A stretch of DNA of 7,391 nt from Desulfurococcales archaeon (GTDB lineage Archaea; Thermoproteota; Thermoprotei_A; Sulfolobales; Acidilobaceae), in the NCBI GenBank assembly GCA_015521095.1, contig WAOU01000017.1, forward strand, positions 1 through 7,391, read 5' to 3'. Position 1 is the first letter of the stretch. Every line of letters starts with the position of its first letter. Below, one piece after another: positions 1 to 6,013 of the stretch. The position numbers and the translations under genes are program-made. The notes beneath the pieces are model-generated. The model did not search any database. It was not told the origin of the DNA and saw only the letters and a program-made list of their open reading frames with translations.

Positions 1-5
1 AATAC

Positions 6-455
6 GTGATTGGATTATCGCTAGCACTTGTCTCATTATTAATATATCCTCTAGCAGCCAGATTCTACAGGCTCCCCTCATACTCCCGTCGTATCCCGAT
101 AAAAGACAAAAACCACCCGGCTTACCAAGGAGCCAAGTACTTCATAACAGGGCACTACTACGTGATGCTAGTGATAGCGATTATTCTCCTGTATACTATA
201 CTATACTTTAAGAATAGTGGATGTACGCTTCTCTGCCTAGTACATGCTTATTCCATGGGCTTTATCGCACTCCATTTTATGATCCACGGACCTATGATGC
301 TACCAGTTATCCTAAGAGTAAAGCATAGGAAGAAATTTACTCAAATACCATACTTACTCATACTGCTCTCGCTACTATTATGGCCAGGTCTAGGGATAGG
401 ATCCTACATACTATTCGTATCCTCGCTCATAGTAGGGCTTAGAATAGTAAAATAA
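6..455 (+). CDS. Small polytopic membrane protein of unknown function (possibly 5'-partial)
   Basis: I do not recognise this protein. It is about 149 residues if it starts at the GTG at 6. The frame is still open to the window edge, so the true start may lie upstream. Hydrophobic segments at about residues 2-18, 51-68, 74-103 and 114-146 suggest three to four membrane helices. Between the first two is a basic loop (SRRIPIKDKNHPAYQG). Four histidines lie in or beside helices 2 and 3 (H50, H80, H90, H94), with H80, H90 and H94 in a HAYSMGFIALHFMIHGP stretch. C73 and C77 are also present. Membrane-embedded histidines can bind heme or metal, but that is only a possibility here. The gene ends 24 bases before the RNase P RNA, whose promoter probably overlaps its 3' end. 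Confidence is high that it is coding (long open frame, coherent membrane topology) and low on function. Confidence 0.7.
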   Translation: MIGLSLALVSLLIYPLAARFYRLPSYSRRIPIKDKNHPAYQGAKYFITGHYYVMLVIAIILLYTILYFKNSGCTLLCLVHAYSMGFIALHFMIHGPMMLPVILRVKHRKKFTQIPYLLILLSLLLWPGLGIGSYILFVSSLIVGLRIVK

Positions 456-456
456 C
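447..456 (+). promoter_or_regulatory. Possible TATA-like element for RNase P RNA
   Basis: An A/T-rich GTAAAATAAC lies about 25-30 bases before the inferred 5' end of the RNase P RNA (480), where an archaeal TATA box is expected. It overlaps the stop codon of the upstream membrane gene. The match to the archaeal TATA consensus is weak and rests mainly on spacing. Confidence 0.3.
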
Positions 457-479
457 GCCGGATTAAGAGTAAATGAGAC

Positions 480-809
480 GGAGAGCCGCGGCTAGCGGCT
501 ACGGCCGCCTATGGCCGAGGAAACTCCGCCCTCCCCACGGGATCCGGGCCCCGCAAGGGGCACAGGTGAGACCTGTGGCAACGGCACAGAAACGACACGG
601 CTCCACGAAGATGACTATGATGCTGCGAGGCCCTCCTGGCAACAGGAGGGCAGATAACCAGCGGAGGATTCGTGGAGATGCGTTGAAACGGCCGACCCCG
701 GAGGAGCAAGGATCCTGGGGCGATGAGTCCCCGTGCGACGCCCCGGGATAGTGTCCGCTGAGTCGGATGCCGCCGTAGTACAGAAGGCGGGTTATAGCCG
801 CGGCTCTCC
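480..809 (+). ncRNA. rnpB: RNase P RNA (archaeal, type A-like)
   Basis: This is the catalytic RNA of RNase P, which matures the 5' ends of tRNAs together with archaeal protein subunits. The ends are set by a perfect 14-bp P1 helix pairing 480-493 with 796-809. A UACG-capped hairpin follows (495-499 with 504-508). Conserved region I (GAGGAAACUCC, 517-527) and conserved region V (ACAGAAGGCGGGUUAUA, about 779-795) are both present. They form P4 by pairing 522-530 with 786-793, leaving the diagnostic bulged U at 525. Inner landmarks are ACAGAAAC near 587, GUUGAAACG at 682-690 and GAGCAAGG at 704-711. Other helices are 601-607 with 671-677; a perfect 9-bp stem with a GCAA tetraloop (630-638 with 643-651), probably P12; and an 11-bp stem at 712-722 with 739-749. 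The length of about 330 nt suits a type A RNA. The very high GC content against A/T-rich neighbours fits a hyperthermophile. Open frames on both strands here are chance products. Confidence 0.95.
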
Positions 810-828
810 CTATTATTTACATATGATT

Positions 829-837
829 AGATATAAC
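829..837 (+). promoter_or_regulatory. Possible TATA-like element upstream of moaA
   Basis: AGATATAAC lies in the 88-base gap between the RNase P RNA and moaA. It would give a leader of roughly 40 bases. A second A/T-rich candidate, GGTAAAAC at 859-866, would give a leader of about 10 bases. The sequence alone does not decide between them, and read-through from the RNase P RNA is also possible. Confidence 0.3.
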
Positions 838-898
838 GATTCGGAGCCCTTGAATACGTGGTAAAACAGTATCATCTCTCCCGGGGGACACTATAGAA

Positions 899-2014
899 AT
901 GAAGGAACCACTAATAGCCGACGCGTACGGAAGACAACTAGATAATATTAGAATAGCTGTAACAGCTGAATGCAACTATAGATGCATCTTCTGCCATATA
1001 GAAGGAGAGCCCCTAAACGGGCCAGCAAGGCCCGGCACGCTGAGCCCATTGTTAAGGCCCGAACACTATGAGATAATTGCAGAGGCGTCGAGACTCTTAG
1101 GTATTAAAAAAATTAAGCTAACAGGCGGTGAACCCCTACTTAGAGCAGATATCGTCGAAATCGTAGACTCGCTAGCCGCACACTCTAGTGCAGAAATAAG
1201 TATGACCACTAATGGCTACTTTCTTTCACGATACGCAGAAAAACTCAGAGAGGCCGGTCTTGAAAGAGTCAATATTTCTATACATAGTCTCAAGCCGGAG
1301 AGATATAGATTCATCACTGGGGTTCCAGGCCTAAACAAGGCCTTGAAGGGACTACAATCCGCGTACGAGACAGGATTCGGTATAAAGATAAACAGCGTGA
1401 TTCTAAACAGTGTAAACAGCGATGAGATCTTCGACCTTGCCAAACTCGCATCAAAATATGGTGCCGTTCTGCAACTAATCGAACTGCACCCAGTGGGTCT
1501 TGGCGCCAGATTCTTCAACAAATACTACTATCCTCTATCAAAGATAGAAAACGAACTGCTCAAAAAAGGAGCGAAAAAGACTATACGAGATTTACACAAT
1601 AGGCCTGTCTACATTCTACCCGATGGACAAAAAATAGAAATCGTCCGTCCATACGGAAACCCAATATTTTGCTCTGGATGTACAAGGATTAGAATTGGCC
1701 CATTTGGAGATCTTTCACCATGCCTCAATTATAAAGGGCCGAGACCCTCAATAGCAGAAATATTAAAGAATCCCCATTATTCACGAGAAGAAAAAATCCT
1801 TAAAGTAGCATCAGAAATAATAGACCTTGTCGCAATGAGAAGACCCTATTTTATGTGTTCAAGGACTAGCCCACCTAACTATATGATACCAACGAAATCG
1901 AATCACAAGAGTCTTAGGATCTCTCATCCAAAGAAGAAGAAGTTTGAGGAGGCCAAGAAGGCACTAAGACTCCTGCTAGAAGAAAGAGGTAGCTTAGAGC
2001 CCAGAGCCCAATAG
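899..2014 (+). CDS. moaA: GTP 3',8-cyclase (radical SAM), molybdenum/tungsten cofactor biosynthesis
   Basis: MoaA uses two 4Fe-4S clusters and S-adenosylmethionine to convert GTP to 3',8-cyclo-7,8-dihydro-GTP, the first step of molybdopterin synthesis. The N-terminal radical-SAM motif is C25-X3-C29-X2-C32, preceded by the typical start DAYGRQLDNIRIAVT. A TGGEP SAM-binding motif lies at 75-79, and RVNISIHSL at 123-131 is the archaeal form of the family strand motif. The MoaA-specific second cluster is C258-X2-C261-X13-C275, with R263 and R265 in CTRIRIGPFGDLSPC matching the family's GTP-binding arginines. The ATG at 899 gives the expected N-terminus. Upstream there is only a G-rich GGGGG stretch (883-887) as a possible ribosome binding site. 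At 371 residues it is about 40-60 longer than many family members. The extra C-terminal tail is lysine-rich (HPKKKKFEEAKK) and lacks the conserved terminal Gly-Gly. The last 101 bases overlap a convergent gene. No other moa genes are in the window. Confidence 0.93.
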   Translation: MKEPLIADAYGRQLDNIRIAVTAECNYRCIFCHIEGEPLNGPARPGTLSPLLRPEHYEIIAEASRLLGIKKIKLTGGEPLLRADIVEIVDSLAAHSSAEISMTTNGYFLSRYAEKLREAGLERVNISIHSLKPERYRFITGVPGLNKALKGLQSAYETGFGIKINSVILNSVNSDEIFDLAKLASKYGAVLQLIELHPVGLGARFFNKYYYPLSKIENELLKKGAKKTIRDLHNRPVYILPDGQKIEIVRPYGNPIFCSGCTRIRIGPFGDLSPCLNYKGPRPSIAEILKNPHYSREEKILKVASEIIDLVAMRRPYFMCSRTSPPNYMIPTKSNHKSLRISHPKKKKFEEAKKALRLLLEERGSLEPRAQ

Positions 2015-2690
2015 AAGGCAGTAGATCCCCCAGCGCTTCTCGAAATACAATAGAAATAACTGCAAATACGCCTATTACTGATCCTATGAACACAAGTCCC
2101 GAATCTATCCTAAAGGGACAGCCTACTTTCCTTGTAGTTCCACTTACAGAGATAACAGTCATAAACGCTATAGTAGATGCTGCAAGACCAGCGTTATCCC
2201 CCAGTAATAATACAAGTGGAGATGCCGCCACTATAACTAACGGATGAAGGTTATTTGTTATTAACGATGCTATCAAACCAGCTAACACTATGTAGAGCGT
2301 TGAAGAAACAAGAATCGCTTCACTATTAAATCCAAGACCCACAAGTAGTGGAATCATAGATGCTCCAAAAACACTAATCGCGGCCGCCGAGCCCGATACA
2401 ATTAGCGAATATATCGTTGCTAAGTACACGATTGATCCACCATAAACAGCGTATTCTGGCAAGAATATGGAAACTGTCCATGAAAGAGCTACTAGGAGTG
2501 TTATGATTATCCTCTCATATAGGCCACGCACCAATGCTAGCCCGATAGATAATGCTACTATAGAAGTCGCCGCCGGCGCGAATGGAATTAAGGCGTCATA
2601 GATAATAGCCATTAACACAACTATTCCTGTCCCTGCTAGAAGTACACATGTTGGGTCGAGCTTGCCGCATCCACCACTAAGATTGCTCAT
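1914..2690 (-). CDS. Polytopic membrane protein of unknown function, coupled to ctaB-like gene
   Basis: I do not recognise the family. It has about 258 residues and some nine to ten predicted membrane helices across nearly its whole length. The N-terminus carries a small Cys-bearing segment (GGCGKLDPTC). A short polar loop before the penultimate helix is TTRKVGCPFRIDSG, and the tail is polar (PPQTSSSLDERS). I chose the ATG at 2690 because GGTGAGG, a strong archaeal ribosome binding site, ends 3 bases before it. The alternative GTG at 2699 would overlap the upstream stop in a GTGA arrangement and add only three residues. The gene directly follows a CtaB-like gene and is almost certainly co-transcribed and translationally coupled with it, so a membrane role in modified-heme synthesis, heme handling or terminal-oxidase assembly is plausible but inferred. 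It has only one histidine, which argues against heme A synthase. Its last 33 codons and stop codon lie antisense to the end of moaA. Confidence 0.85.
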   Translation of the reverse strand: MSNLSGGCGKLDPTCVLLAGTGIVVLMAIIYDALIPFAPAATSIVALSIGLALVRGLYERIIITLLVALSWTVSIFLPEYAVYGGSIVYLATIYSLIVSGSAAAISVFGASMIPLLVGLGFNSEAILVSSTLYIVLAGLIASLITNNLHPLVIVAASPLVLLLGDNAGLAASTIAFMTVISVSGTTRKVGCPFRIDSGLVFIGSVIGVFAVISIVFREALGDLLPSIGLWALSYLFLLAGVLVPSWPPQTSSSLDERS

Positions 2691-2693
2691 AGA

Positions 2694-2700
2694 CCTCACC
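2694..2700 (-). promoter_or_regulatory. Ribosome binding site within the ctaB-like stop codon region
   Basis: On the minus strand GGTGAGG overlaps the TGA stop (2698-2696) of the ctaB-like gene and is followed by TCT and the ATG at 2690. This is a close match to the archaeal anti-Shine-Dalgarno complement. It supports ATG 2690 rather than GTG 2699, and it implies that translation of the membrane protein depends on ribosomes finishing the upstream gene. Confidence 0.7.
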
Positions 2701-3619
2701 CTAGAAACATCTCAAGGACATTAACAGAATGAACGAGTACTATTTCCTTGTCTAGAACAACGAATCCCAGCGTCTTCTCAAGTGGTATCATTACAAAAGC
2801 CACTGCTATCATCGGACTAGCATACTTTATCATAGCCCTAGCATAAGATTTCTCGGGATTATTAGCAAAGACTTTCACAGCTTTTAACGCCTTTGCACCA
2901 AGAAAGGAGACCAACAAGGCCGAGATAAGACCGTACCCGTTGAGTAATAGGAAGATCCAAACTAACACTATAAGACTAAAAACCGATAGTTTCACTAGCG
3001 AAGCAAACTTCCTATGGCCTAACCTTCCCGGAATAGTTGGAATTTTAGCCGCTTCATAGTCCTCGCCATAATAATAGTGTATGAATGCTACATGGAGAGG
3101 TTGCCAGACATAAACCATTGCGGCGAGAAGAATCCCGTTCATCCCAATCGAACCAGCTCCTGCCGCCCAACCTCCGAGAGCAGGCATACTCCCTGCTATG
3201 CTTCCGAATAGAAGACTCCACTCGGTTCTTCTCTTAGCTAACTCTGTATACGCTATTATGTCGAAATAGAGGCCTACTAGCGTCGTTAGCAGAACCCATT
3301 TATTAATAAATGACGATGCCAGAGTGCCTAGTATTATAAGCATGCTTACGCCAACTAATGCCTCGGCCCGTGAAAGCTTCCCGCTAGGAAGAGGACGAGC
3401 TCTTGTCCTAGGCATCCTGAAATCAATATCGTGCTCCAAATACATGTTAAGAGCTGTCACACCACCCGCTGAACCCAGAGCAGTTAGAGCAAGCAGTAGA
3501 AGTATCCTAGGATCAGCCCCTCCTCCGGCTATAAAATACGCACCGAACATAGTGATAGATAGCAATAGTAGCTGTGTGGGCTTGGTCATCTGTAGCAAGT
3601 ATAATATTTTCTTAGACAT
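2696..3619 (-). CDS. ctaB: Protoheme IX farnesyltransferase-like (heme O synthase), UbiA superfamily
   Basis: This integral membrane prenyltransferase of the CtaB/CyoE branch attaches a farnesyl-type group to protoheme IX to give heme O, the precursor of heme A-type cofactors in heme-copper oxidases. It has 307 residues, close to the usual 290-300. The first prenyl-diphosphate/Mg-binding motif is at 58-80: N58, E62, D64, D66, M69, then RTRARPLPSG, the CtaB version of the Asp-rich motif. The second conserved region is YTELAKRRT (124-132) followed by GSIAGSMPALGGW (139-151). The CtaB signature VWQPLH (171-176) and GEDYEAAKIPTIPG (185-198) correspond to the family WTPPHF and EDYxxAGxPMLP motifs. 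These features separate it from other UbiA enzymes, although several positions are divergent, such as QPLH for PPHF. The ATG at 3619 has a weak GGGAAG element ahead of it. It forms an operon with the downstream membrane protein. No oxidase subunits are seen in the window. Confidence 0.85.
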   Translation of the reverse strand: MSKKILYLLQMTKPTQLLLLSITMFGAYFIAGGGADPRILLLLALTALGSAGGVTALNMYLEHDIDFRMPRTRARPLPSGKLSRAEALVGVSMLIILGTLASSFINKWVLLTTLVGLYFDIIAYTELAKRRTEWSLLFGSIAGSMPALGGWAAGAGSIGMNGILLAAMVYVWQPLHVAFIHYYYGEDYEAAKIPTIPGRLGHRKFASLVKLSVFSLIVLVWIFLLLNGYGLISALLVSFLGAKALKAVKVFANNPEKSYARAMIKYASPMIAVAFVMIPLEKTLGFVVLDKEIVLVHSVNVLEMFLG

Positions 3620-3660
3620 CTATGCTCTTCCCGTGTTTCGTTAAAACGAAATGACCCCAC

Positions 3661-3680
3661 TATTTAATCTATACTAAATA
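3661..3680 (-). promoter_or_regulatory. Possible promoter region of the ctaB-like operon
   Basis: Read on the minus strand, this A/T-rich block contains TATTTAGTAT and AGATTAAATA, both TATA-like, 40-60 bases before the ATG at 3619. A start about 25 bases downstream would leave a leader of some 20 bases carrying GGGAAGAG (3632-3625). Which of the two elements is used cannot be decided from the sequence. Confidence 0.4.
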
Positions 3681-3736
3681 TCTCAACACCCATAGATCAT
3701 CTCACTGTAAACTGCTCGATTTACAGACTAGCACGC

Positions 3737-3742
3737 TATATA
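3737..3742 (+). promoter_or_regulatory. TATA box candidate for the CitG-like gene
   Basis: TATATA within GCTATATAGG lies 47 bases before the TTG start at 3784. Transcription starting about 25 bases downstream would leave a leader of roughly 20 bases that still contains the GGTGAT ribosome binding site, a consistent archaeal arrangement. Confidence 0.45.
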
Positions 3743-3770
3743 GGCTAACAGCGTACTATATCTACAAATA

Positions 3771-3776
3771 GGTGAT
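3771..3776 (+). promoter_or_regulatory. Ribosome binding site that decides a TTG start
   Basis: GGTGAT sits 7 bases before TTG at 3784, an ideal archaeal Shine-Dalgarno spacing. The next in-frame ATG falls near residue 54, beyond the conserved KPG motif. This site therefore supports the non-ATG start. Confidence 0.65.
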
Positions 3777-3783
3777 CCCATAG

Positions 3784-4617
3784 TTGCTAAACGCTCTATA
3801 TGAAGCATACCTAATAACACTCTCATCGCCAATTAAACCAGGAGCCCTGCATAGACTAGCAAAGGACCCCGAGTACGAGATAAGGCTCCTAGAATTCGTC
3901 TCCGTACAGGAATTCATAGAGGAATCCTTTAAGAGAGGCTACATGCTCGGCCGAGGAGACCTAGACTCGAAGCACCTAGGCCTCGGCAGATACATAGCTG
4001 ACGCATTAAAGAAGGCATTTGAAAGAACCGGTATGAGGCCACTCACAGGACTTATCTCTGCATCCATTACACTAGCAACAATACTGGGCTACTATACTGC
4101 GTCCTCAAAGAAGAAATCCTTTGAAGAGACCTTGAGAAAAACAGTTACAACAATACTTTACTCGTCAAGCCCCGAAGACACTATAAATATAGTGGAAGGA
4201 CTCGAAGCAGTAAGCGACTCAGACCTTCTACTTCATCTTGACAGAAAAGGTGTGACGAAGAGAAGCATATCCCTTAATGCCATAACCATAGGCGACTTGT
4301 TCGAAACACTATCTGATATAGACACAGGATTCATGCTGAATGTAAGGAACCTAAGTAGACTAACAACATTAATAGGATCTGCAAGGAAATCCCCTACATT
4401 TATCGGAGCAGTAATAGAAGTCTACATAAAATTAGCCGATATGACCGGCTACCTAGACCTCTCGAATATACTAGAAGCCAAGAACCCTCTAGGAGAACTA
4501 GCAAAACTAGACGCAAAACTCGTAGATAGACAAAGGTTTAACAGGCTACTCGGAGGAACCTTCATAGCGGTCGCAACCGCCAACATCGATACGCCTCTAA
4601 GAATACCCTACAAGTAA
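3784..4617 (+). CDS. Distant CitG/MdcB-like protein (triphosphoribosyl-dephospho-CoA synthase family)
   Basis: This 277-residue, soluble, helix-rich protein resembles the CitG/MdcB family (Pfam PF01874). Bacterial members join ATP and dephospho-CoA to make 2'-(5''-triphosphoribosyl)-3'-dephospho-CoA, the prosthetic-group precursor of citrate lyase or malonate decarboxylase. The support is the N-terminal SSPIKPGALHR (14-24), matching the family PKPGxVxR signature, followed by an acidic helix (EFVSVQEFIEESFKRG). A Gly-containing helix RPLTGLISASITLATILGYY stands where bacterial proteins have NTNxGxxLLLAPL, and the C-terminal LLGGTFIAVATANIDTPLRIP resembles the family's final NPGTxADLxAA region. 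The Asn of KPGN and the NTN motif are not conserved, so the bacterial reaction cannot be assumed. Translation starts at TTG with a clear GGTGAT site. It appears monocistronic, convergent with the amidohydrolase 51 bases downstream. No citrate lyase or malonate decarboxylase genes are nearby. The family assignment is from memory of motifs and moderately sure. Confidence 0.6.
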   Translation: MLNALYEAYLITLSSPIKPGALHRLAKDPEYEIRLLEFVSVQEFIEESFKRGYMLGRGDLDSKHLGLGRYIADALKKAFERTGMRPLTGLISASITLATILGYYTASSKKKSFEETLRKTVTTILYSSSPEDTINIVEGLEAVSDSDLLLHLDRKGVTKRSISLNAITIGDLFETLSDIDTGFMLNVRNLSRLTTLIGSARKSPTFIGAVIEVYIKLADMTGYLDLSNILEAKNPLGELAKLDAKLVDRQRFNRLLGGTFIAVATANIDTPLRIPYK

Positions 4618-4668
4618 CTCTTCCCAACACAGTTATCTTCTCTACAAGATATTATGATATGCTCTTTG

Positions 4669-5925
4669 CTATGAGGAAGGCGTATTCTCAACCATCCTAA
4701 ATACTTCTGTAAGAGATGGAAAAAGCGGCATTACCCCGTCTCCATATACTTCAACAGCATACTTGATGACCTCGTAGGAATCCCTAATAATATCCCCATA
4801 ACGCTCCCCAGTACTAGTTAGAACACCCTCCCACACCATAAGCCTCGATGCAACGCTAACAGCCTTAGGAAAAGCTCCCTCGAGAAGAACCTTTCTGAGA
4901 GGAACATCGTATGCTACGAAATCACCCTGCATAGGAACACCATAATCATTATAGCCTCCCGTAGTCGCCCTGTAAAGTACACCGCTGAAATCATTATTGA
5001 ATAACTTTAGAAATAAGGGGATATGAAGAGGTATCGAGCCCACTAGATGAGGCCAGTCGCTTCCAAAACTGGTAACACCAAACAGAGAATCCCTCGTCCT
5101 ATTATAGAGTATCATATTAGAAACCGGGCATGAGGCACATCTGACTCCTAGATCAAAATAATCGTCGTTAATGCAATGGACAGCTACTACTCTTTGGTTC
5201 GATACCTTGTCTCCAAGGAGTTCTAAAAAATCCTTTTTCTCACTGATGCCTTCGCTTAGATGCATTCCAAGTGGTGCCCGCATCTTCCGCGCGATATCAA
5301 GCGAGCTATAGATCATCTGGGGGCTTGCATAGGATATGCTATGAACAAATACGCCGGGCCTCAACAATGCATCGTTTATATACATCCTATACTTATAGAA
5401 TAGCTTATCGATTTCCTCAGGCCTGCTCCATCCTCTTTTACTCATAACAGTCGGTAGCAATACAACGCGTGGAGCCACACTACCCTTTACAACAGCCTTA
5501 ATGTTCGCCTCAAGCCTACCGGTTAACGCTATTAATGTTACTCCTTCTAAGAGTACACGCTTAAGCACGAGCTCCGTCAATGTAGACGCTAGTCCAATAT
5601 CATTTCTTATTAATGCCTCATCAACATGCAGTCTCCTACTCATTAACCACTCATAACTATTACCCCACACTTGGCCAGGAACTAGCCCAGCATCTATCAC
5701 TTGAGGATGCGCATGAGCATCGCTAAACCCAGGCATTATAATTGTCTCAAAGAATACATCCCTATGGAAAGGCATCGAGAACTTCTCAATAACCTTCCCA
5801 TTTATAACTGCAATATCAGCCTCGAGCCGAGCCAATATTCCCAGATCCTCCCATTTATCGGTGACACCGCTCCATTCTCTTCCATGATCACTCATTGTTA
5901 TGCCAGGATAAAATTCCTGCATCAT
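4669..5925 (-). CDS. Metal-dependent amidohydrolase/deaminase-like (COG0402 type)
   Basis: A member of the amidohydrolase superfamily, whose enzymes hydrolyse or deaminate cyclic amides, nucleobases, nucleosides or triazines on a metal-bearing TIM barrel. All usual ligands are visible: H71 and H73 in PGFSDAHAHP, H222 in GMHLSE with the adjacent acid E225, H250 in VVAVHC, and D290 in FGSDWP. The phrase CPVSNMILYN (266-275) is the COG0402 signature seen in cytosine/guanine deaminases, S-adenosylhomocysteine deaminase and atrazine chlorohydrolase relatives. The small N-terminal beta segment (ADIAVINGKVIEKF) is short, and the 418-residue length is ordinary. The start is uncertain. ATG 5925 (doublet ATGATG) has no ribosome binding site and could be leaderless or short-leadered, while ATG 5895 would drop ten residues. 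The substrate cannot be read from the sequence. It is divergent from the flavoprotein gene, with an 88-base shared upstream region. Confidence 0.85.
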   Translation of the reverse strand: MMQEFYPGITMSDHGREWSGVTDKWEDLGILARLEADIAVINGKVIEKFSMPFHRDVFFETIIMPGFSDAHAHPQVIDAGLVPGQVWGNSYEWLMSRRLHVDEALIRNDIGLASTLTELVLKRVLLEGVTLIALTGRLEANIKAVVKGSVAPRVVLLPTVMSKRGWSRPEEIDKLFYKYRMYINDALLRPGVFVHSISYASPQMIYSSLDIARKMRAPLGMHLSEGISEKKDFLELLGDKVSNQRVVAVHCINDDYFDLGVRCASCPVSNMILYNRTRDSLFGVTSFGSDWPHLVGSIPLHIPLFLKLFNNDFSGVLYRATTGGYNDYGVPMQGDFVAYDVPLRKVLLEGAFPKAVSVASRLMVWEGVLTSTGERYGDIIRDSYEVIKYAVEVYGDGVMPLFPSLTEVFRMVENTPSS

Positions 5926-5970
5926 CGGCTCATGGACAATATCGTTTCTTTCACAATATTTGCGAAAACC

Positions 5971-5978
5971 TATAAGCT
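5971..5978 (+). promoter_or_regulatory. BRE/TATA element for the flavoprotein gene, possibly bidirectional
   Basis: TATAAGCT preceded by GCGAAAACC gives a good archaeal BRE plus TATA pair, 43 bases before ATG 6014. The predicted leader is about 17 bases and contains GGTG at 6003-6006. The core reads CTTATAGG on the other strand, 43 or more bases before the amidohydrolase ATG at 5925, so one box could serve both divergent genes. Confidence 0.5.
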
Positions 5979-6013
5979 AGTTCTAAGCCAACCAGAATCC
6001 ATGGTGCACGATT

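Noticed and set aside
473..751. Open frames on both strands (plus 473-751, minus 509-709)
   Set aside because: They lie inside the RNase P RNA. The translations are Arg/Pro/Gly-rich with no domain, and the sequence is explained by RNA helices and conserved RNase P boxes.
1216..1521. Minus-strand open frame inside moaA
   Set aside because: It is antisense to well-conserved MoaA core sequence. The predicted protein shows no family features and no ribosome binding site.
1914..2690. Heme A synthase (CtaA) as identity of the gene after the ctaB-like gene
   Set aside because: CtaA needs several membrane histidines for heme binding, and this protein has a single histidine (in NNLHPLV).
3324..3644. 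Plus-strand open frame over the start of the ctaB-like gene
   Set aside because: It is antisense to the conserved CtaB Asp-rich motif. Its composition mirrors the real gene and nothing recognisable is encoded.
4618..4668. Intrinsic terminator between the convergent CitG-like and amidohydrolase genes
   Set aside because: The 51-base gap has a short pyrimidine-rich run (TTATCTTCTCT, 4633-4643) but no clear hairpin or long T tract, too little to call.
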